A DNA stretch of 64,000 bases from Selaginella moellendorffii (taxonomy: Eukaryota; Streptophyta; Lycopodiopsida; Selaginellales; Selaginellaceae): positions 1,869,715 to 1,933,714 of the forward strand of contig NW_003314284.1 in NCBI RefSeq assembly GCF_000143415.4, given 5' to 3'. A program made the translations under genes and the position numbers. Below are positions 33,560 through 44,612 of this stretch, one piece after another (within the stretch, counting starts at the first letter, position 1; the number at the start of each line of letters is the position of its first letter). The notes beneath the pieces are model-generated. The model was not told the DNA's origin. It ran no database searches and worked only from the letters and a program-made list of their open reading frames with translations.

Positions 33560-34873
33560 ATGAAGAACGAAATCCCTTTTCCTAAGAGGACCGTCGTCAA
33601 CATGCGAAGAGATCTCCGACAAGAAGAGCTACTCGTTCTACTGTTTGTGATTGTGATCATCGTATTCAACGAGTTAGTTTATGCCTGGCCTTCCCTTGCT
33701 CTCAATGATCTCTCCCCTCCTCCAGGGAACAGGTACATCAAAGTTACAAGAGTAACTTTTTTCCTTCTGCTTGTAATCGTGTAACCAGAGCGTTTGCTTG
33801 GCAGCTTGCAGCTAAAGCTCTTGACTTGCAATGGCAAGCAGACGTACGGTTGCTTTGCAGGGCAATGGAAGTTACTCAACGCCACCGCCGAGCTGGTGAA
33901 TGCCGAGAAGAATACCACGATCAAAGTTGGATCTTACTACTATAGCCACCGTTCTCATTCTGGGGGCACTTGGTCTTTAATCAACAGTCCGGCAGTGTAT
34001 GCAGAGTCTGGCTTCCAGACGAGCGTCGTCTCAGGTGAATCTCTTTTTTCTTTCCCTCGACGGTTTGCTCACAAACTTCCGATCAGGGACAGAGATAGCA
34101 AGCGAGGAAGCGGGAGATGGATGCTCCAGCGCGTTGGCGGAAGCATCCGACCACAAGCACGCTGGAATAGCTTCCACAATCTCCTACATTCAGAGGTTTC
34201 CAGGCAAGACGACGGGTTTACTGTCCGGGAAGAAATGCAAGCGAGGCTCCAGAGCAAGAGAGGTCCCATATGAAGCGGAATACTGGCTGTGGTCACAAGA
34301 CAAAGTTCCACCGGCGGACACCCCCGCGGAAGTTCGAGTGTCTGGCGAGAAGCTGGTGGAAGGATTCTTCTCCAAAGGCGTCGTGTGTCACGTCTACAAT
34401 GGGACAGCCTGGGAAGTGCGAGAGTGGAAAGCAAAGTTATACGACGTTCCCGGTGGCAGCGTCGTCGGCCAGCACTCCATGAAGAACAGCAGCACCAGCT
34501 TGGTGTGGGAGCTTTTCAATCCCAATGGCTTTGGAATTCGCGGATCAAGCAGTGGTGGATCCGTGCAAGTCGCCGAGAACTGCATGCCATGGACGTTGAA
34601 TCACGTCACACACACCTGGGGAAATGCGTGAGTTTTCGAGCTTTCTCGTTTTCTAGCTTTGTAGTAACTTGTGATTCTTTGCCGCACAGATCGCTGCTGG
34701 GACCGTTAAGCCATGTCCAGATGGTGTCAACGAGGGGTGGAATGCCGCCATCGTCGAGCGAAAGCAAGGTTTCAACCTCGGCATCTCCGCTGGAGCCATT
34801 GACTCCTCGCCCAGCGACCGGCCAAGTTTCCAACACCACGTTTTCGGCGGTGTTTTGGCTCTATGCTAGATAG
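33560..34873 (+). CDS. Secreted or membrane-anchored protein with two DUF3455-like domains
   Basis: Four exons (33560-33732, 33805-34034, 34087-34627, 34690-34873), 375 residues; a second ATG at 33602 gives a shorter start. A hydrophobic stretch (LLVLLFVIVIIVFNELVYA) near the N-terminus is a signal anchor or signal peptide. Two related halves follow. Each begins with a G-x-C and aromatic pattern (GKQTYGCFAGQWKLLNATAEL; VCHVYNGTAWEVREWKAKLY), then a VG-x-Y/H block, a W-x-L block and an S-x-I/V-Q-x-x-S/P-x-x-GG-like block (ISYIQRFPGKTTG; LSHVQMVSTRGGMPP). Each ends in an aromatic strand (VPYEAEYWLW; FSAVFWLYAR). This layout resembles DUF3455 proteins of fungi, bacteria and some plants. The biochemical function is unknown, and the family call is from pattern memory. 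Confidence 0.65.
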
Positions 34874-35044
34874 AAGATAGACGAGCGACCTCAACTTGTT
34901 CACGTTATTATCATTCTCGAAGAATCTTGTTGGACATCTTGAATGCCTTCCAAGCGTTCTTCAAGCACGAAGATGGTCGAGGATCTATGTCTTGGAAGCT
35001 AAGCTGTCAATGGAAGCCTCAAAGATGTGTGAGCTTTGAAAGAT

Positions 35045-35561
35045 CTATCTACTTTCGTCTGGAGGCGACGAGGCCATGGCGTTTGATCGCTCCCCCGTGA
35101 TGACTGGCATCCACAGCTTAGAAGTCTCTCTCAAGAGGCTCTCGGCCTCTTCGTCCTGGGCCAATTCCGCGACTTTGGCTTCTAAGAGTTCCATCCTCTC
35201 GCTCAAATCGCTAAGCTGGTTCTCGATCTAAAACACACACACAGTGAACAAGAAGAAGGTAAGAAAAAAAAAAACTCTTACATCCTCCGCAGGCGCAGGA
35301 ACTTTGCTCGTTTCGGCGAAGAGATCACTGAGCTTGTCCCGGAGCTCCAAATCCGCAGCCCCTTCAGCCTCCTCGAACTGCCAATTCAAAGGAGGTAGCA
35401 CCAATCAATTCCACAGACTTGAAGGCTAGCTCTACCTGATTCAAGATGGCGTGAAGGCAACTAAACAGATCAGCAGTGGTGGCCGCCTGCTGGGGTGGCG
35501 CTACATTCGCCACGGGGGCCTCTTCTTCTTCTTCTTCGGGCGCCAAGCTCGTTATAGCCAT
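35045..35561 (-). CDS. Small acidic coiled-coil protein, function unknown
   Basis: Three exons (35561-35436, 35377-35282, 35227-35045) encode 134 residues, all joined in phase 0. The start MAITSLAPEEEEEEAPVANV is acidic. The helical middle (DLFSCLHAILNQFEEAEGAA) is followed by a C-terminal coiled coil (IENQLSDLSERMELLEAKVA). There is no signal peptide or membrane segment. Size and layout recall small subunits of multiprotein complexes such as Mediator or BLOC-like assemblies, but I cannot place it. It ends 170 bp downstream of the DUF3455-like gene in convergent orientation. Confidence 0.6.
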
Positions 35562-35902
35562 GAACCCTAAATTTGACAAAATTAAATCATATGATCTTAA
35601 ACATATTCAAAAAATTTCTGAACCCTAAATTTGAAAAAATTAAATCATATCATCTTAAACATATTCAAAGTTAAAGATCAATACCTAATTCACTCCATGT
35701 GTTGTTCATGCTCCAATCCAACCAACTTCCCTTCTCTCTCTCAGATCGGGTTGGTGCATTCAAAATACAAGAATACAATTCGTGTTGAACTGAAAGTTTA
35801 ATACAGAATTGAGTGCCATTCCAGAATGGCTCCTCTTTTTTTGTCCTTTTACTGTACAAAATGGCCTACCTTGCGACGAACAGGGCTTTGTTAGTTTCCT
35901 TG

Positions 35903-37111
35903 TTACGCATCGGGCGAAGGAGACGACTGAGTCGAGATCGATGGCGATGATGCCTCGAGTAGAGATTGTGGAACCGGAATGAGGGAGTTTCTGGAGCAGC
36001 AAGTGCAGGGACCCGTGCAGCTGTGCCATGGTTTCTCGATCTCTTTGATGGCTTCCTGGATTGCCTGTTTGGCAGCCTCTGATCCAGTCTGTGATGAGAA
36101 AAAGAGAACTCGTTTAGGAAGACTGAGTTCTAACGGAAGTTTGTGGTTGAATACCTTTGCAGCGTTGCGAAGAGGTCCCCAGCACTCGACTTTGTTGTAT
36201 TCACTCACGTTGGAATGGAAGTAGACCCAAACCATCGCTCCCTCCAGCTCTAAAGTTCACAAAAATTTTAAAAAAACTTTGCTTTCCAGTGGAAAAGGCT
36301 GTGGCTACAGTACCTGGATGATTCCGGAAGAGAGGTTCATCCCCATGCCGAAATGCTTCCAGAACCTGGTAAAAAGGAAGGAATTCTTTAGTCGTTTCGA
36401 AGTTTGTGGAAGAACACTTGAAGAACTTACGACTGGGAGCTCCTTGCGAAAGATGTAGAATCGAAGAGGAGCGATGGCGTCGAGCATCCAGTGGCCACCA
36501 CTGATATGGCAATGCACATGTAGCGACATCTCGCCCTTGGTTTGCTTCCACTCGGCCAAAACTTCGTCTCTTTGGAGCCTGCTATACCACCCCATGATCT
36601 GCGCAGGCACAATCAATCAATCATTCATGAGCTTCCATTCCATGTTCACCAAAATCGAGAACAAAAGAACTATGATCTCCAGTCACTCACCTGTGCTTTG
36701 TTGATTTCTCGCGAGATCGCCAGCGTGAGCTTGGCGGTGATGTCGCTGTGCGTGAGCGTGTACGTCCTGGGAGACTTTGAGGGGTGCTTGTCATGATCTT
36801 CTCCCAGAAACAAGACTTTGAGCTTGGACGCCTCGAAGATCGCCGGCCCAAACAATCGAGCCTCCTGCGACGCACAAGATGAATCTATAGATGCTCTATG
36901 ACTTGAAGACAAAGAAACTTACCACCACCGGTGAGATCCTTCTAGACGCGTTCCTGATCTGCCGAGAAGTGAGCAGCAGTCTCTGGCAGCTCCTCGAGCT
37001 CAAGAACTGCGACACCTTCGCCGTCTTGGATCTATGGAGCCCTGTTCTTGAGTCGGTGCCACCGGAGGTAGAGAAAAGACTCATTGCTACTTCCAAGGAG
37101 GCCACCGCCAT
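35903..37111 (-). CDS. SGR: STAYGREEN protein, magnesium dechelatase
   Basis: Removes the central Mg from chlorophyll a, giving pheophytin a and starting chlorophyll breakdown in the plastid. Six exons (37111-36923, 36864-36691, 36598-36431, 36365-36314, 36249-36155, 36088-35903), 287 residues against about 270 in angiosperms. A Ser/Arg-rich transit peptide precedes the conserved core: EARLFGPAIFEASKLKVLFL, RTYTLTHSDITAKLTLAIS, GWYSRLQRDEVLAEWKQTKG, MSLHVHCHISGGHWMLDAIA, FYIFRKELPVVLEAFRHGD and WVYFHSNVSEYNKVECWGPL. The C-terminal cysteine-rich motif (CTGPCTCCSRNSLIP) typical of SGR is present. Arabidopsis names are NYE1/SGR1. Expression is normally senescence-induced; no specific element was identified here. 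Confidence 0.95.
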
Positions 37112-38141
37112 GACGAACAAATTAAACAAATCTAGTCTACTACTTGTTTAAGCTCGCGCTAGATTCGTGGAGAATCCCTGTCGGAACAAAACAACGATTT
37201 CTCTGCTCGTTACAAGCCTTGCATTGCCACCGATTTGCCGCGAATCCTCCCTGGAATGCGCTAGCTCTAGCTCTTGGAGAAAACAAGAACGCAGAAGATT
37301 TCTCGCGCCGCCTATAAAAATCTAGAATGCGAAACTCTCACACGCCTCCTCTCTCCTCCCGCAGTGTTTGGAGCTCTTGTTTGCGCGCTATACCTTCGCT
37401 TCTCTCCTCTTGTTTGAAGCAAGGAAGAGATTGGACGCCGTCAGCACCCACACAGAATATCCGCACCACTGACGGCAAATCAACGGCCGAATGGCGGGAC
37501 GCGTCACAAAAGCCGGGGAGATCTATCTGACGGTGGCGGAAGGTGCTACGTGGGGCCCCGGTGGACTACACGTAGCCACTCTTGGCTAGCAATGCAAGCA
37601 AAAGGCCCATGCGCTTTGCCAAAGCCTCACGAAATCTTGGCTTGTCTTGTGTGTTTCTCGCGTTAAAATGGCGTGTAGAAGTTGGTTTAGAGCCGCAAAC
37701 TTGGATCTCCTCTCTCTTTCTCTTTCTCTCTCGAGTGAGAGAAGTTTTTTCTTGACAGCGCCTGGTGTTACGTGCCTCGCTGGGAAGCGGCGGTGACTTT
37801 GGGATCAACTCGGAGTTCTAAACACTTTGGCGATGATCTTCGCACTGTGACGTGCTAATGCGCCGGGTGTTCACGTGACCGGGATCGAGACGACACGTCA
37901 AGAAGCTGCTGGAATTCTCTGGACGTTGATTCAATCCTTCCAGGATCAAACACGCACCAAGTAAGAAAGAGAGACGAGGAGAACATACGTACAAGTGTGA
38001 GCAAGTAATTCGTGTCCCGTTTTTATGTGTGTATTCTCGAAACCAAAAAATTGAAATCGGAGGAGAGGAAAGTTATGTTGCTCGTGTCTTTCTCTTGGTG
38101 CCCCTGGCTACCTGGACAGAGGATGTTTTAGAAAGTGGCTC
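37112..38141. other. Intergenic: STAYGREEN promoter and ZIM/GATA 3' side
   Basis: About 1 kb without a supported gene. It has several ACGT-core motifs (CACGTGAC near 37873-37880, ACACGTCA near 37892, TACGTGGGG near 37550, TACACGTAG near 37567), which are the kind of site bound by bZIP or ABA/senescence-related factors. These are candidate STAYGREEN control sites. A CT-rich run lies at 37704-37733. Confidence 0.5.
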
Positions 38142-39366
38142 TCAACCGGAAAACCAAATGGAACAGTGCAAGAGGGACACACGTACCTTGGGTGATGAGT
38201 TTTGGCACGGCACCAGATCATCCTGTTGTTGTTGGTGCTGTTGGTGTTGCAGTGGCTGCTGTGGTGTCTTTTGTTCCCGAACTTGCGAGCTTTTCAGGAC
38301 ACCCTGCAATAAACGTTCACGGAATTTATGTTTTTGCTTTCGTTCCAAACGCCAAAACACGTACCTTATTTGCCCACATAAGACCGCAGGCATTACACAG
38401 CGTCTTTGGTCCGGCTGGACCTTTTCGCATCATCGGTGTTGTTCCAGATGCACATCCACAGCCCTGGCAACTGCGGTAAACAAGGAAGAAAAAGATCCAT
38501 AGCTTTGAGTAACCAGAGTGAAGGAAAAAATAAAACCAACTTACACAGTCTCTACTGCCGGAGTCGAAGTTGCCGGCTTCTCCTCGGACTCTTCCTCTTT
38601 GACCTTGAAGGGAGCAAACTGGCCTTTGTGCCGGTTCATCTTCACGGCTACATTGCTTCTCACCGAGTAGAGAATTCTCTTCCCCCATATCCGCCTCTCT
38701 CGCTTCTCACGGTACCTGCGGATGTATTCTTCTCTGTCCCTCGGATTTAATCGCTGCCCAGGCCCGGGTGGTTCCAGCAAGCTTTGATTCTGGAAAAAGC
38801 GAAGAACAGAAGAATAAGTTACAACACTGGAAAAAAAAAAGGGAGTGATCGATCCAAACACCTTAGGATATGAGAGATAACTAGGTACATTGGTGAAGGA
38901 TTGGATCTCCTGTCCACCCAGAACCGTCAAAACGTCATGGACCTGGAAACCAACAAAAATATGAGAGCAAACAAAGGAGAAAGAAAAATTTCCCCAAGAA
39001 CGTAGAAGAAACACCAAGAAATCCTTCCTGGGAGGGAGTAGGGCGACAGAAATCTCGTACCTTTTCCACGGGGACGTTCTCGAAGAGATAGACCTCGCCC
39101 TGGTACGAGAGAGTAAGCTGGCTCCCTCCTGCATGCTCCTCATCCACGACGGGCTCCTCCTCCTCGAGATCCACCATGGCGCCATCGCCATCGCCAGCGC
39201 CATCGCCAGCGCCATCGTCTTCCTCCTCCTGGAATCCATGCGCGCCCTCGCCGCCCTCTCCCGCGCCCTTGGCGCCCGCCTCCTCTTCCTCTTCTACAAA
39301 TCCCTGGTTTTCAAATTCATGGTGACGATCGATTGTGGAGCGTTGATGCTCATGCAGATGATCCAT
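38142..39366 (-). CDS. ZIM-type GATA transcription factor (TIFY + CCT + GATA zinc finger)
   Basis: Five exons (39366-39061, 38942-38862, 38789-38545, 38470-38365, 38303-38142), 299 residues. Domain order is diagnostic of the ZIM/ZML group. After an acidic Glu/Asp/Gly-rich N-terminus comes a TIFY domain ([20 protein letters not shown], about 86-120), then a CCT domain ([20 protein letters not shown] to NRHKGQFA, about 150-190). A class-C GATA finger with C-x2-C-x20-C-x2-C spacing follows (CQGCGC ... [12 protein letters not shown], about 212-245). The tail is Gln-rich. In Arabidopsis, ZML proteins act in cryptochrome-dependent high-light responses. The TIFY sequence here is LSYQG rather than TIFYxG, which is usual variation for this group. 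Confidence 0.93.
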
Positions 39367-39600
39367 CGCGCCCCTCACAGATCTTCACCGTTCACTCCAC
39401 ACCCTGCCCTAAAAACAGGCTCCCATTGGCCTTTCTTGCTTAGCCACAAAACCGGTACTGCTTAGCCCTTAATCACGATTAGTCGATAATTAAGCCAAAA
39501 CCTTTGTGTTCTTTACAAGCTTTGTTTCTCGAGCGAGCGAGACATGGTTTTCCTTTCCTTCTTTCATTCTTGCTTTTCGCCTCGCCCCACCCTTCTCGAC

Positions 39601-40649
39601 TTAATGGACAGCTCCAGCGACCGCGGGAGGCCTGTGGACGACCACAATCTCTTCCGGGAACAACGCTTTGATCAAACCGGGAGTTTTGAGCACTCTCCGG
39701 CCCGTCATTTGAGGATAGACGTCCTCGAGGAAGTAGTAGACATGACCAGCGGCCATTCCCTGTGAAAAGAGATTAAAAGGATTGAAGTTTTTTGGCAGAG
39801 AAAAGCTTACGAGGAGATCGACCCAGGGGCTGCTTCCCACCATTACAGAGAAGCCAAGGAGAACCTGGAACCATTGCGTGATTTGAAATGAACGCTGGAA
39901 GAGAAACTAGTTTACCCAAGGCAAGTAAGGAGCGGTGAAGCTGAAGAGGCCCAAAAAGCTCATGTGTACGTAAGGATTCCTTCTGCTCCAGACGTACACC
40001 TGGAAAACGAAGCACACAAAGTCAGCACGGAACAACGACAATGCGCTCACAAGAATTAACATGTTTGGCGTACCATCATAAACGTGAGGGAGTTACTCAG
40101 GAAGAGAATCTCGGCAAACGGCAAAGGGAAAGAAACCATGCCGCCGAGAACCACGATCAGCGTCAGCAGGCTCCCACCGAAGAGCAGCATGAAGAAGAAG
40201 TCGGCCGTTCTTCCCCGGAACGAAGTCTCTTCCAGAAGCTTGCAGTACCGAGCGAGGAAGAACATGTGAAAGAGAAAGTCGAGATCTACAAACAAAGATC
40301 AAGAAAAAAGAGATAAAAGAGAGTTGAGAACCACTCGCCAAAACAAAAGTTTGAGAAGCCACTCACCAAGTCGACCAAAGTAGAAGAAGTTTGTGACCAA
40401 GCGCCACACTTCGTAGTGCTTGACAACGCGCATTGGGTTCAGGTATACATTGAGAGGTGAGATCACCTACACGCACCAGAAAAAAGAACAAAGAGAAAAA
40501 AAAATTAGAGAAAACACTCCAAACACTCCAAACAAGAGAAGAGATTTTACCTCTAGCGCGCAACCAGCAGTAGTGAGCACAGACAATGTGAGGTAGGAGC
40601 GCGTGATGATAGGTATTTGCCTGTACCACTCCTCTACCAATTGCGCCAT
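39601..40649 (-). CDS. DER1: Derlin (DER1-like ER-associated degradation channel protein)
   Basis: Inactive rhomboid-like membrane protein that moves misfolded proteins out of the ER for proteasomal destruction. Six exons (40649-40551, 40466-40367, 40285-40074, 39999-39916, 39864-39811, 39759-39601), 235 residues, the usual size. It starts [20 protein letters not shown]; conserved blocks are [40 protein letters not shown] and [18 protein letters not shown], including the WR and GxxxG-like rhomboid signatures. Multiple hydrophobic spans are evident. The C-terminus is hydrophilic, without a clear p97-binding SHP box. It lies 234 bp downstream of the ZIM/GATA start, in the same orientation. Confidence 0.95.
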
Positions 40650-40910
40650 TCTCTCTAGACACTTAGCGATTCTAGTTCCTAGCGCTACGATCCACCTCTG
40701 GCGATTCTAGTTCCTGCGACTCTACCTCTGGCGAGCATTTAGCTCATGACGATCTTTCCAGCGCCAAGCCCAAGCAGCGTCACGGCTCGATTAGGGTATA
40801 TGAGACCACGTGGAGAAAATACCACCGTGGATGCTGTGTACTGGCCAATCGCGTGCTGCCAAGTCAGCACTGCCACATAAACGGTGAGGATTGACCGAAT
40901 GGTTTAGCGG

Positions 40911-43459
40911 TCACGATATGAACCTCCCGAGCAAGTTCGCGATTTTCGTCTCCAGGCGCTTCTGGATTTGCGCTAAGTGTTCTTTCAACACTCGAGATGG
41001 CTCCTCGTCTTTGGATGGAGCCATGAAACTGGAGATGGATTGTATCGCCGAGAGCTTGTTTCCCGAGGCTTGGACTTCGTGTTGGAGCTCAAGAGCTCTT
41101 GGAAGTAACGAAGATGGCGAGATCGAGCCAGTCTTGACGGCCTTTTCGGCCTGTGTCTGTGGTCAAAGATTAGAAAACTTTGGCACAGGAAGTTGCAATC
41201 ACATACCGAAAGATCGTTGATTTTTTGGAAGAGGACATGGTACTCATGAAGTTGCTTCTCGAGAATGCTGGCTAGACCCGTCCTGTTCATCACACCGTGA
41301 TTTTACGACAAAAAGAATGGACGAAGCGACTTACTCCGGATTTGAATTGGTAGCGATTCCAAGATTGTTCTTCTCAGTTTCCTGTGAGTATCAGTGTCTG
41401 AGAACGAGAAACTAAAAACCAAGCGTACCATCATTGAAGAAGTCGAAGCTTCTGATCTGTTTGTTTCTGAAGCTTCCTGCATCCTGGGACGAGGTGTTAA
41501 TTGTTGACTCTCAGTCTGCTGTGTCGACCTCTCCGTTCTTACGGATGGTTGATCCTTCTCTTTGAATACCTCCTCGTGCCGCATTTGCGGCTGGACTATC
41601 TTTGCCTCAACGAATGCAAGCTGTAAATCCTTTCTGTGGAGCCCAGCTTCGTCGTGCTCCAGAATTCCTTCCACGTTCAACTCTGGCTCCTTGTTTGATC
41701 TTCTGTTAGAACGACTCGTTGGTTTGTTCAAGTACGTTTGCAACTGCTGCCGTGTTTCCTGTATCAGGGACTCTGTTTCCTTTCGCATGGCGGCTTCAGC
41801 ATCTAAAAGACTGGCCATGTGTTTGAGCTGCGAGTCCCTTGCCTTAATTTGTTGCTCCAGTGAGAGTAAATGCATTCGCAAACCTTCCATCCTCTCATCC
41901 TTAGCCTTCATATGCCGCTCGAACGACTCGATCTCGTGGCAGTGTCTGCCTGTTAGTTCTGCTGTATGCTGAGCTTTAGCGGCTTCGATGTACTGCTTGA
42001 TGTTTGAATCGTTGGGAGCCACTTCTGTTAAAAACAAAGGTTCGTTTCAGTGTCACGTAAACGAACTCATCAAACGTGTACCTTGATACGAGTTTGTTGT
42101 TTGCACCATATTCATAGCCATCTTCGCTGCGGAATAGAGTTTTCTCCACCGGCTAAGTTCAAGGTCCCTTGCGCGTTCCGCATCTATGTACAGCGCCAGT
42201 AAATGCTTCGCAGCGTTGAGATTAAAGACTTCAACAATTGTTCCTGCTGGACTGATGGAAAGAGTGTTGTCTAAACATTCCTCGTCACCATCTTTCCGAA
42301 TGTCAAACTGATCCAAGCGCAGTAGAGCACACTCTTCAAGCTGTTGTACTCGCTGCTGATAGTAATTAACTTGCTTTTCCAGTTCTGCCACCTGTTCCGC
42401 GTACGAGTGGAGCTCTCTTTGTTGTGCTGCCTGCACGTCAAATCGCCGCAGCCTGGGGAAGACCCCTGAAATCTTGTTGTCCTTTGCTGCTGAGTCCAGC
42501 TTCTCTAACAGCTCGGTTTTCTCTGTCTTTAGAGTGTTTATCCTTGCTAACACTGTTGCCAAAACGTCTTCCTGAACTCTGAGTTCTTCTTTGAGCTTGT
42601 CACATTCTGCACCACGAGTCTCAGCCTCAGCAGATATCTTTTGCTTCAGATCGTCGGCAGCAGCTTCGTGAACTTCAAACTCAGCAGCCATTTTTGCTCT
42701 TAAGTTTTCCACCATACTTTCGGCGGCTTTACGAGCTTTGGCCTCAGCAACAAGAGTTTCTTGGCATCTGTCGACCATTTTCTCAGCAGTAGCCAGCTTC
42801 TGAACGAGCTCGCACTTTTCACTGCGTTCCATATCTCCATCTTCTTTAGCGGCAGCCATCAAGAAATCTTTTTCCTTTAGCTGGCCCTTGAGATCGCTGA
42901 TCATAAGATCTTTTTCCTTGCATTGCAAGCAGCTGGTGTCAATCCCAACTTGAAGACGTCTAATGCACTCGGTCAGCTCTTTCCTCAGCGTCTCGATCAC
43001 TCCCTTCAATCTTTTCTGCTCGTTCTTCCAGCGCTGCTCTTGTGTTGAAAACATCGCCATGACTTTTTCGTTGGCTTTTGCATCCTCAGTTCTCCTGACC
43101 CTGGCTTCATCGAGCTGGCGTTGAAGCTCATCTGGGTCAGCAGTTGTGGAGATCCTTTTCTCCAGCATGCTTGCTCTAGCGGCTATATCTCGTAGTCTTT
43201 CCATTGCTCTGTTTACCAGGAACTTTACTGTTGCTTTCTGGCGCTTCCGGTTGAAAACGGTCAATTTCCTTCTGCCGTGATATCGTCTTATCAACGCCCC
43301 GAGAGTGATGAAAGACAATGCAACCGCGGAGTATTCTGCTACAATCGGGAATGCTTCTTCAGCTGGGTTAATCGAAAGGTACCTGGATATGAATTTCAGA
43401 CTTTTCCGAGCTCGCTTGCTCCTCTTGTTTCCGAATTTTTTGAAGCAACTTCCAGCCAT
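40911..43459 (-). CDS. Long coiled-coil protein with N-terminal membrane segment, function unknown
   Basis: Five exons (43459-42082, 42024-41429, 41381-41335, 41282-41207, 41156-40911), 780 residues, frame closed at every junction. A basic N-terminus (KKFGNKRSKRARKSLKFISR) is followed by one hydrophobic segment near residues 42-60 (IVAEYSAVALSFITLGALIR), so the protein is probably anchored to a membrane with a long cytosolic rod. Residues about 75-560 are almost continuous coiled coil, rich in Glu, Lys, Ala and Leu. A less regular Ser/Gln-rich part and another short helix follow. It resembles plant myosin-heavy-chain-like or filament-like coiled-coil proteins in style only; no motor or enzymatic domain is seen. 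A 5'-UTR intron with CACAG near 43495 is likely. Confidence 0.75.
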
Positions 43460-43883
43460 TGCAATAACTTGGACCGGAAAATCAATCACAACACCTGTGA
43501 TCGAGTCAGAGACGGGAAAGTAACGGCAAAATCAGCTCGAGAACATACCAAAAATCCTGGCAGCGGCATTGTCGTGGGCGACTCAAGAACCGGTCCCAGA
43601 ATCAAAAACTCGCGCTTGGAAAGCCCTAGAGCCCGATTGCCAGAAAATTTTGAATGTAGTATATCTGCGAAATCTCCGTGGATAGTGCACGAGATCTGGA
43701 ACGGATTTTGATGGCTCGGATTTACGTCCATAAGTTTCTTCGTCACTGTTCATCTGAATTACGAATTTCCAGCAGCAAAAAAGAGCGCCATTCGTTATTC
43801 CGGCACGAGAATGAAAAACGAAAAACGTGTACCTTGGGTCGCTGTAATACGAAACTTAAAGCTAGCAGAAGAAATGCTCACAC

Positions 43884-44476
43884 TTACTGTAGGATTAGAT
43901 GCTTCTCGTCCTCACGCAGGTTGAGATGAAAGAAAAAGAGCCGCAAAAGAGAATAGTCTCCATCTTCGATGACCAGCTCCTTGCTGATCCTGCAAAACCT
44001 CACGGCGGTCGTCAAAGCCTAAGAAAAAGTGAAACAAAAAGTAGCCATGTCCAACATCCGCAAGGAACTCATGGCATACGAAATAACGGCGTAGAGAAAT
44101 AGAAAAGAGAACAACACCTTTGAGTTTCGTCTCCATTCACAGCGAACACGTTAGATAGAACAGGACGAGTGCCAAAAGATTCCACTCCAGAACAATGTTA
44201 AGTGCCTGCACAGAAACAATAAAATTTCTTACCGCCGTTTGTTCGAGTGGCAACAAAGAAAATGCTTGTGATGCCTTCATGAGCAGTGAGAGCACTAGAA
44301 ATCTCGCGATCGGATTGAAATCAATTCGATCGCCTGTCAATCTAACACCCAACAGGCGAGATTCGCATCGCAGCTAAAAAATATCCGTGACAACGAATAA
44401 AGCGATCGAGGAGCCGATTCATTCGTACCTGGGAGACGATCCGCGCGGCTGGAGAGCGCCAGAGCGCGGCCGCCAT
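43884..44476 (-). CDS. Small protein, possibly organellar; gene model uncertain
   Basis: Exon 1 (44476-44429, MAAALWRSPAARIVSQ) joins in phase to 44373. One model continues to 44233 and splices over 214 nt to 44018-43884, giving 107 residues ending with blocks such as RFCRISKELVIEDGDYSLLR and FFFHLNLREDEKHLI. A second model reads through to a stop at 44137, giving 94 residues with a hydrophobic end. The presence of coherent exon pieces with canonical splice sites argues for a gene, but I recognise no family. Its start is only 136 bp from the F-bZIP start on the other strand, so the two would share a divergent promoter. Confidence 0.4.
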
Positions 44477-44612
44477 CGTCCCTAAAACCCTAGCGAGCAA
44501 GCGGCCACAAAATTTCAAACATGGCATGGGTACGTGATCATTCCGCGAATATACCCTGCATTGGGGGTTTAGGGTTGTCGCAAGGACGAAGAGGAGAAAG
44601 CAATCCAACGAA

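Noticed and set aside
40861-40960. Type II tRNA-like D-arm (GACC ... GGTC with a TGGTTTAGCGG core)
   Set aside because: Lies across the stop codon of a coding exon, the T-loop lacks the required TTCRA pattern, and no acceptor stem forms; probably coincidence.
44204-44230. 27-nt intron (GTAAGA to GTGCAG) in the small minus-strand gene
   Set aside because: Too short for spliceosomal removal compared with the 45-65 nt minimum seen elsewhere, and the downstream exon meets stops in all phases.
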